The translations under genes and the position numbers were made by a program. From the NCBI GenBank assembly GCA_034422455.1, contig DAOUJQ010000017.1, forward strand, positions 1 through 64,000: 64,000 nt of DNA, written 5' to 3'. The notes under the pieces are model-generated. The model worked only from the letters and a program-made list of their open reading frames with translations. It was not told the origin of the DNA and did no database searches. Below, piece by piece: positions 58,569 to 64,000 of the stretch. Numbering within the stretch: position 1 is the first letter of the stretch; the number at the start of each line of letters is the position of its first letter. The stretch comes from UBA1127 sp034422455 (GTDB lineage: Bacteria; Chloroflexota; Dehalococcoidia; Lucifugimonadales; UBA1127).

Positions 58569-59120
58569 ATGAGCAAGATTGTCACGCTGACCATGGTGTT
58601 CCTGCTGGCGCTTGCTGCTGTGGCGTGTGATTCCGGCGCCTCCGACGAAGAGCTGCAGGCGGAGTACGACCGCGGGTTCGCGGCGGGCCAGGCCGCTGCG
58701 GGTGAGGGCATGGAGAAGGTGTCTACCGTCGGTGTCGCCCTCGCTGAGTGGAGCATCACGCCCACCCCCAACACCGTTCCCGCGGGGTTGGTCCGCTTTT
58801 CGGTTGCCAACGGCGGCCCGGACGACCCGCACGAGCTGGTCATCTTCAAGACCGACCTGCCCATCGATCAGTTGGAGCAGATCGCCATAGCGAATACTGA
58901 GGAGCGCGGCTTCCTTCCGGAAGAGGGCGTCGACGGCGTTGAGTTCATCGGCGAGATCGAGGAGTTCGACCCCGGTCAGCAGCGCTCCGGCGTCTTCGAG
59001 CTGAGCGCCGGCAACTACGTCTTCATCTGCAACATCGTGGAGCCGGAAGAGCTGGACGAGGAAGGCAATCCAGAGAGCCACCTCCTTGAAGGGATGGCTG
59101 TTCCCTTCACCGTCACCTAG
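58569..59120 (+). CDS. Cupredoxin-like copper lipoprotein
   Basis: This 183-residue exported lipoprotein has an N-terminal signal (MSKIVTLTMVFLLALAAVAC) with lipidated C20. A short helical spacer follows, then a cupredoxin beta-sandwich from about residue 58. A complete type 1 copper set is visible: H88 (DPHEL), C154 (FICNI), H171 (ESHLLE) and M176 (EGM). It may carry electrons or bind copper outside the cell. An aaaaggagg ribosome site stands six bases before the ATG. It follows the ftsZ terminators and is a separate unit. Confidence 0.85.
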   Translation: MSKIVTLTMVFLLALAAVACDSGASDEELQAEYDRGFAAGQAAAGEGMEKVSTVGVALAEWSITPTPNTVPAGLVRFSVANGGPDDPHELVIFKTDLPIDQLEQIAIANTEERGFLPEEGVDGVEFIGEIEEFDPGQQRSGVFELSAGNYVFICNIVEPEELDEEGNPESHLLEGMAVPFTVT

Positions 59121-59522
59121 GCGGTTGCACGGACGGGCCGCCCCGTCCCGGCGGCCCGTCTCTCAGGGTATTCGATTACTTCGATGCAAGCCTGCTGGGT
59201 GGGTGCCATTCCCGGACAGGCTGCGCGAGTGGGCGTCCTTCTCCGCCCGCCCCCGTTTCCCACGCGCACCGCAACTAGGTAGGGGTGACCCTTGTGTCGC
59301 CCCCACCCGTTCGCCTTGGCCTCCACTCGTCGCCGCCGCGAAGGCAGGGGCCCCGACAAACGCGCCCCATCCCGCCTAGCAGTCCGCACCTGCGCGGGGT
59401 AACATGAGGGGGACGCGTGCGCCACGTCGTTCAGTCGACTTGCGCGCGCCGAAAATGCCCAAGGCCGGCGGATACGCCCTTACCCCTATCGCCCGGTATG
59501 CCGGCCGCGTGAGGAGCGTTAC
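59121..59522. other. Gene-free gap before tkt
   Basis: It contains a family D-type palindrome (gtaggggtgacccttgtg, about 59279-59304) and a degenerate family A/B pair (59307-59355). I see no gene. A gaggag ribosome site for tkt lies at 59511-59516. Confidence 0.6.
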
Positions 59523-61541
59523 ATGCCGGACGGCAACCTGGAGACCCTCTGCATCAACACCCTGCGCCTGCTCGCGGCCGACGCCGTGCAGCAGGCGGGC
59601 AACGGCCACCCCGGCGCTCCCATGGGCGCCGCCCCCATGGCCTACACCCTCTGGGACCGCTTCATGAAGCACAACCCCTCGGACCCCAACTGGCACGACC
59701 GCGACCGTTTCGTCCTCTCCGCCGGCCACGCCTCCATGCTCCTCTATGGCCTCCTGCACCTCACCGGCTACGACGTGCCCCTGGACGAGATCAAGCGGCT
59801 GCGCCAGTGGGGCAGCATCACCCCCGGCCACCCGGAGCGCGGCCTCACCCCCGGCGTCGAAGTGACCACCGGCCCCCTTGGCCAGGGCTTCGGCCACGCC
59901 GTCGGCCTCGCCCTTGCCGAGCAGTGGCTCGGCAGCCGGTACAACCGTCCGGGCCACACCGTTATCGACCACCACACCTACGTCATCGCGTCTGATGGCG
60001 ACCTCATGGAGGGCGTCGCAGCCGAGGCCGCGTCCCTCGCGGGCCACCTCGGCCTCGGCAAGCTCATCGTCCTGTACGACGACAACGAGATCTCCATCGA
60101 GGGCTCCACCGACCTCGCCTTCACCGAGGACGTGCCCGCGCGCTTCCGCGCCTACGGCTGGCACGTCACCGACGTCGAGGCCGGCATGGACCCCGCCGCC
60201 GTCGAGCTCGGTCTGCGCGAGGCCCTCGCGGTCACGGATCGCCCCAGCCTCGTCGTCTGCCACACCGTCATCGGCTACGGCGCCCCCAACAAGGCCGGCA
60301 CGGCGTCCGCCCACGGCGCGGCCCTCGGCGCCGAGGAGGTCGCCCTCGCCAAGGAGGCCCTCGGCTGGACCTACGACGAGCCCTTCGCGACGCCCCGGGA
60401 AGCCCTCGACTACTGGCGCGGCGCCGTCCCTCGTGGCGAGCAGGCCCAGCGCGAGTGGAACGAGCGCTTCTCCGCGTACCGCGAGGCATACCCGGAGCTC
60501 GCCGCCGAGTTGGAACGGGTGTGGGACGGCGGCCTCCCCGAGGGCTGGAGTGCAGACGCCGACGTCCTCTTTACACCCGACGACAAGCCCATCTCGACGC
60601 GTGAGGCCTCCGGTCGCACGCTGAACGCCCTCGTGCAGCATGTGCAGGGCCTTGTCGGCGGCTCGGCCGACCTCGCTCCCTCCAACAACACCCGCCTCCG
60701 GGAGCACGGCGACTTCAGCATGGACGACCGCGGCGCCAACAACCTCCACTTTGGCGTCCGAGAGCACGCCATGGGCGCCGTAGCCAACGGCATGGCCCTC
60801 CACGGCGGCCTCGTGCCCTACACCGGCACCTTCCTCACCTTCTCCGACTACATGCGCCCGCCCATGCGGCTCGCCGCTCTCATGGGCATCCGCGTCGTCT
60901 ACGTCTTTACCCACGACTCCATCGGCCTTGGCGAGGACGGTCCCACGCATCAGCCCATCGAGCACCTCGCCGGCCTCCGCGCCGTGCCGAACCTCACCGT
61001 CGTGCGTCCTGCCGACGCGACGGAGACCGTGGAGGCGTGGAAGGCCGCCATTGAGCGCACTGACGGCCCGTCCCTCCTCGTCTTCAGCCGTCAGAACCTC
61101 CCCGTGCTCGACCGCTCCGAGCTGGCCCCCGCGTCGGGCCTGCACTTTGGCGGCTACGTGCTGTGGGAGAGCGGCCCCGCGCCCGACGTCATCCTCATCG
61201 GCACCGGCTCCGAGGTTCACGTGGCGCTCGACGCCGGACGGCTGCTCGCCGGGCAGGGCGTCGCCGTCCGCGTTGTCTCCCTGCCCTCGTGGGAGCTCTT
61301 TGACGCCCAGCCGCGCGAGTATCGCGACAGCGTCCTCCCACCGGAGGTCACGGCACGCGTCTCCGTCGAGGCGGCGTCCTCCTTCGGCTGGGAACGCTAC
61401 GTCGGCCCAAACGGGCGTATAGTCGGCATAGACCACTTTGGTGCGTCGGCCCCCGGTGGCGAGCTCTTCAAGCAGTTCGGCTTCACCCCGGAGCGCGTCG
61501 CCGCCGAGGCTGCTGAGTTGCTGGGGCGGGTGACGGCATGA
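59523..61541 (+). CDS. tkt: Transketolase
   Basis: Transketolase transfers two-carbon units between sugar phosphates using thiamine diphosphate. The 672-residue protein has GNGHPGAPMGAAPMAY near the start, GDGDLMEGV-like SDGDLMEGVAAEA (the ThDP/Mg motif), HTVIGYGAPNKAG and VREHAMGAVANGMA with the catalytic glutamate. C-terminal IGTGSEVHVALDAG is also conserved. It overlaps rpiB by four bases (ATGA) and starts a pentose-phosphate operon with rpiB and tal-pgi. Confidence 0.97.
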   Translation: MPDGNLETLCINTLRLLAADAVQQAGNGHPGAPMGAAPMAYTLWDRFMKHNPSDPNWHDRDRFVLSAGHASMLLYGLLHLTGYDVPLDEIKRLRQWGSITPGHPERGLTPGVEVTTGPLGQGFGHAVGLALAEQWLGSRYNRPGHTVIDHHTYVIASDGDLMEGVAAEAASLAGHLGLGKLIVLYDDNEISIEGSTDLAFTEDVPARFRAYGWHVTDVEAGMDPAAVELGLREALAVTDRPSLVVCHTVIGYGAPNKAGTASAHGAALGAEEVALAKEALGWTYDEPFATPREALDYWRGAVPRGEQAQREWNERFSAYREAYPELAAELERVWDGGLPEGWSADADVLFTPDDKPISTREASGRTLNALVQHVQGLVGGSADLAPSNNTRLREHGDFSMDDRGANNLHFGVREHAMGAVANGMALHGGLVPYTGTFLTFSDYMRPPMRLAALMGIRVVYVFTHDSIGLGEDGPTHQPIEHLAGLRAVPNLTVVRPADATETVEAWKAAIERTDGPSLLVFSRQNLPVLDRSELAPASGLHFGGYVLWESGPAPDVILIGTGSEVHVALDAGRLLAGQGVAVRVVSLPSWELFDAQPREYRDSVLPPEVTARVSVEAASSFGWERYVGPNGRIVGIDHFGASAPGGELFKQFGFTPERVAAEAAELLGRVTA

Positions 61542-62020
61542 CTAGGCGCGTAGCCATATCCGCGGACCACGGCGGCTTCCCCATCAAGGCGGAGCTGGCC
61601 GAGTGGCTGCGCTCCCAGGGGCACGAGGTCGTCGACCTTGGCGCCCACGAGCTTGACCCGCTGGACGACTACCCCGACTTTGCCGAGATTGCGGCCCAGG
61701 CCATCGTCTCCGGCCAGGCCGAGCGCGCCATCGTGCTCTGCGGCAGCGGCGTTGGCGCCAGCATCGCCGCCAACAAGGTGCCCGGCGTCCGCGCCGCCGT
61801 CGCCCACGACGTCTACTCGGCCCACCAGGGTGTTGAGCACGACGACATGAACGTCCTCTGCATCGGTGCGCGCGTCGTCGGCATCGAGGTCGCCAAGGAG
61901 CTGGCGGACGCCTTCCTCTCCGCCCAGATGCTGGAGGGTGAGAAGTACCATCGCCGGTTGAAGAAGGTGTTTGACATGGAGGAACGCGCCATGCGTCCCC
62001 AGGGAGGTGAGCGTGGCTAA
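61538..62020 (+). CDS. rpiB: Ribose-5-phosphate isomerase B
   Basis: RpiB interconverts ribose 5-phosphate and ribulose 5-phosphate. The 160-residue protein has ISADHGGFPIK at the N-terminus and CGSGVGASIAANKVPGVRA with the catalytic cysteine. Length is normal. It is translationally coupled to tkt upstream and overlaps the start of the tal-pgi gene by eight bases. Confidence 0.96.
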   Translation: MTRRVAISADHGGFPIKAELAEWLRSQGHEVVDLGAHELDPLDDYPDFAEIAAQAIVSGQAERAIVLCGSGVGASIAANKVPGVRAAVAHDVYSAHQGVEHDDMNVLCIGARVVGIEVAKELADAFLSAQMLEGEKYHRRLKKVFDMEERAMRPQGGERG

Positions 62021-64000
62021 CACGCTTCAGGAGACCCGGAAGCTGGGCCAGTCCATCTGGTACGACAACGTCAGCCGCTGCCTGATCGCCTCCGGTGCAA
62101 TGGCCGTCCTGGTCGAGGCCGGCATCACGGGCCTGACGTCCAACCCGACCATTTTCGAGAAGGCCATCTCATCCGGCGCCGACTACGACGAGCAGCTTCT
62201 CGCCCTGGCCCTCGCCGGCGCTGACGCCACCGGGGCCTTCGAGGGCCTGGCCATCGAGGACATTCAGGCCGTCGCCGACCTCCTCCGCCCGGTCTACGAC
62301 GCCACCGGCGGCGCCGACGGCTTCGCCTCCTTGGAGGTCAGCCCGACGCTCGCCCACGACACCGAGGCCACCGTCACCGAGGCCCAGCGGCTCTTCGCCG
62401 CCCTGGACCGACCCAACGTCATGATCAAGGTCCCCGGCACGCCCGAGGGCGTCCCCGCCGTCGAGCGGCTCATTGGCGAGGGCATCAACGTCAACGTCAC
62501 CCTCCTCTTCCACCGCGATGCCTACAGCCGCGTCCGCGACGCCTACATCGCCGGCTTGGAGCGCCTCGCCGAGTCCGGCGGCGACCTGTCCCGCGTCGCC
62601 TCCGTCGCCTCCTTCTTCGTCAGCCGCGTCGACACCGCCGTCGACGGCCTGCTGGAGCCGCGCGTACAGTCCGGCGAGGAGGAGCTGGCGGATCTGCTCG
62701 GTAGGGCAGCCATCGCCAACGCCGCTCTCGCCTACCGCGACTTCCAGGAGACCGTTGCTACCCAGCGCTTTCAGGCGCTCAAAGCTAGGGGCGCCCGTGC
62801 GCAGCGGCCCCTGTGGGCCAGCACAGGCACCAAGAACGCCGCCTACAGCGACGTCCTCTACATCGACTCCCTCATCGCCCCGGACACCGTCAACACCATG
62901 CCCCCGGCCACGCTGGACAGCTACCTCGACCACGGCAGCGTCGCCCTCTCCCTCGAGCCCGCCATCCCCGAGGCTGAGCGCACTCTGGATGCTCTGGAGG
63001 CCGCGGGTGTCAGCATGGCGGAGGTCACCGATAAGCTTCTCGCCGACGGCGTGAAGGCCTTTGCCGACTCCTTTGTCACCCTCCTCGCCAACGTGGAGGA
63101 GAAGAAGGCCGCGCTCTTGGCCGACCACTACGCCGCGAGCGCCGCCCTTGGCGACTCCGCATCCGCCGTGGACGCGACGGTCACCGATCTGGCCGGGCGC
63201 GACGCCGTCCGCCGCGTCTGGCAACTCGACCACACCCTCTGGAAGCCGGACCCCACGGAGCTGAGCAACCGCCTCGGCTGGCTCACCCTCCCTGCCGACA
63301 TGCGCGCCCACGCAGACGACCTCCAGGCCTTCGCCGACGAGGTTCGCGACATGGGCATTCGCGACGTCGTCCTCCTTGGCATGGGCGGCAGCAGCCTCGG
63401 CGCGGAGGTGCTCCACTGCGTCTTTGGGGTGGCCTCTGGCCGCCCGCGCCTCACCGTGCTGGACACCACCGTGCCCGACTGGATTCACGCCGCCCGCAAC
63501 GCCATCGACATCCGCCGCACGCTCTTCCTCGTTTCCTCTAAGTCCGGCGGCACTCTTGAGACCCTCACCGGCTACCGTTACTTCCGCTCACTGGCCGACG
63601 CTGCGCTTGGCGAGGACGCCGGCAGCCATTTCGTCGCCATCACCGACGCTGGCAGCGGGCTGGAGCGCCTCGCCCGCGACGAGGGGTTTCTCCGCACCTT
63701 CCTCAACCCGGAGACCATCGGCGGGCGCTACTCCGTCCTCTCCTACTTCGGCCTCGTGCCCGCCGTCCTGATCGGCATCGACGTCGCCGCGCTCCTCGAC
63801 CGTGCCGCCCTCATGCAGTGCGCCTGCGGCGAGTCCGTCCCTGCCGCCGACCACCCCGGTCTGCAGCTTGGCGCTGCCATTGGCACGCTGGCGACCGCCG
63901 GTCGCGACAAGCTCACCTTTGTGACCACGCCGTCCCTCGACAGCTTCGGTCTCTGGGCCGAGCAGCTCATCGCCGAGAGCCTTGGCAAGGAGGGCACGGG
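62013..64000 (+). CDS. tal-pgi: Bifunctional transaldolase/glucose-6-phosphate isomerase (partial)
   Basis: This fused enzyme is cut by the window's right edge after 662 codons. Residues 1-370 are transaldolase, with GLTSNPTIFEKAI (40-52), Schiff-base lysine K139 in MIKVPGT, and LWASTGTKN. From about residue 385 it continues as phosphoglucose isomerase, with LGMGGSSLGAEVL and SSKSGGTLETLTGYR, so the remaining part of the isomerase lies beyond 64000. The GTG start at 62013 has an agggaggtg ribosome site six bases upstream and lies inside the end of rpiB (62007 GTG is an alternative). Such fusions are known in several phyla. Confidence 0.94.
   Translation, partial: MANTLQETRKLGQSIWYDNVSRCLIASGAMAVLVEAGITGLTSNPTIFEKAISSGADYDEQLLALALAGADATGAFEGLAIEDIQAVADLLRPVYDATGGADGFASLEVSPTLAHDTEATVTEAQRLFAALDRPNVMIKVPGTPEGVPAVERLIGEGINVNVTLLFHRDAYSRVRDAYIAGLERLAESGGDLSRVASVASFFVSRVDTAVDGLLEPRVQSGEEELADLLGRAAIANAALAYRDFQETVATQRFQALKARGARAQRPLWASTGTKNAAYSDVLYIDSLIAPDTVNTMPPATLDSYLDHGSVALSLEPAIPEAERTLDALEAAGVSMAEVTDKLLADGVKAFADSFVTLLANVEEKKAALLADHYAASAALGDSASAVDATVTDLAGRDAVRRVWQLDHTLWKPDPTELSNRLGWLTLPADMRAHADDLQAFADEVRDMGIRDVVLLGMGGSSLGAEVLHCVFGVASGRPRLTVLDTTVPDWIHAARNAIDIRRTLFLVSSKSGGTLETLTGYRYFRSLADAALGEDAGSHFVAITDAGSGLERLARDEGFLRTFLNPETIGGRYSVLSYFGLVPAVLIGIDVAALLDRAALMQCACGESVPAADHPGLQLGAAIGTLATAGRDKLTFVTTPSLDSFGLWAEQLIAESLGKEGT

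Overview
The window is GC-rich bacterial DNA. I see no rRNA, tRNA, insertion sequence or CRISPR array. Several features point to the Chloroflexota, probably a Dehalococcoidia or SAR202-type lineage, with moderate confidence. These are the Pro/Thr-rich PTPT-type linkers on a secreted protein, a UPF0182 membrane protein, a transaldolase/glucose-6-phosphate isomerase fusion, an F420-type nitroreductase, and a division cluster stripped of peptidoglycan genes. Many short palindromic repeats, such as CCTGAGCCTGTCGAAGG, are scattered between genes. This taxonomic reading is inference, not a search result.

Layout. 0-0.6 kb holds only repeats. 0.6-4.7 kb is a minus-strand operon: lipoprotein hydrolase, hisH, a 71-residue protein, hisA, methyltransferase, hisF. 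4.7-8.8 kb has a PEP-mutase-like enzyme, two near-identical substrate-binding-like proteins without signal peptides, and a divergent LysR regulator. 8.8-17.2 kb is accessory: HicAB-like pair, double nitroreductase, DUF6282-like hydrolase, Fic protein, VOC protein and tandem MFS transporters. 17.3-27.0 kb is an arginine operon (argJ, argB, UPF0182, argD, argG, two small genes, argH). 27.1-29.4 kb has a DUF1385 protein and rplU-rpmA-rpmE. 29.5-34.2 kb has an MmgE/PrpD protein, a Nudix protein and a pantothenate operon (DUF2520 dehydrogenase, panB, panC) with a strong promoter and structured leader. 34.2-40.0 kb mixes an A/T-rich patch, a small mobile-looking element, three catabolic-type enzymes, and an A/T-richer two-gene module (AAA ATPase plus TOPRIM/DUF3226) that looks like a defence system. 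40.2-46.9 kb carries dnaA, fmt, ogt, class I fba, a possible PIN toxin pair and glpX. 47-54.3 kb has a large secreted protein, a deazaflavin nitroreductase, mutS, trmD and mog/moaB. 54.6-58.2 kb is rsmH-ftsA-ftsZ. 58.6 kb to the end has a cupredoxin lipoprotein, then tkt, rpiB and the tal-pgi fusion, which runs off the window.

Together the core genes cover arginine, histidine and pantothenate synthesis, and a sugar-phosphate set for gluconeogenesis and the non-oxidative pentose phosphate pathway (Fba, GlpX, Tkt, RpiB, Tal-Pgi). The division genes occur without mur or fts wall-synthesis neighbours.

The observation I consider most novel is a small composite element present three times (about 51-308, 35108-35581, 52627-52847). 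Its ends are conserved. One copy carries an intact 116-residue ORF that the other two have lost. The 3' end contains a hairpin whose stem covaries between copies. Dispersed palindromes have also entered a coding sequence (nitroreductase linker, about 10155-10192) and another palindrome (37190-37238).
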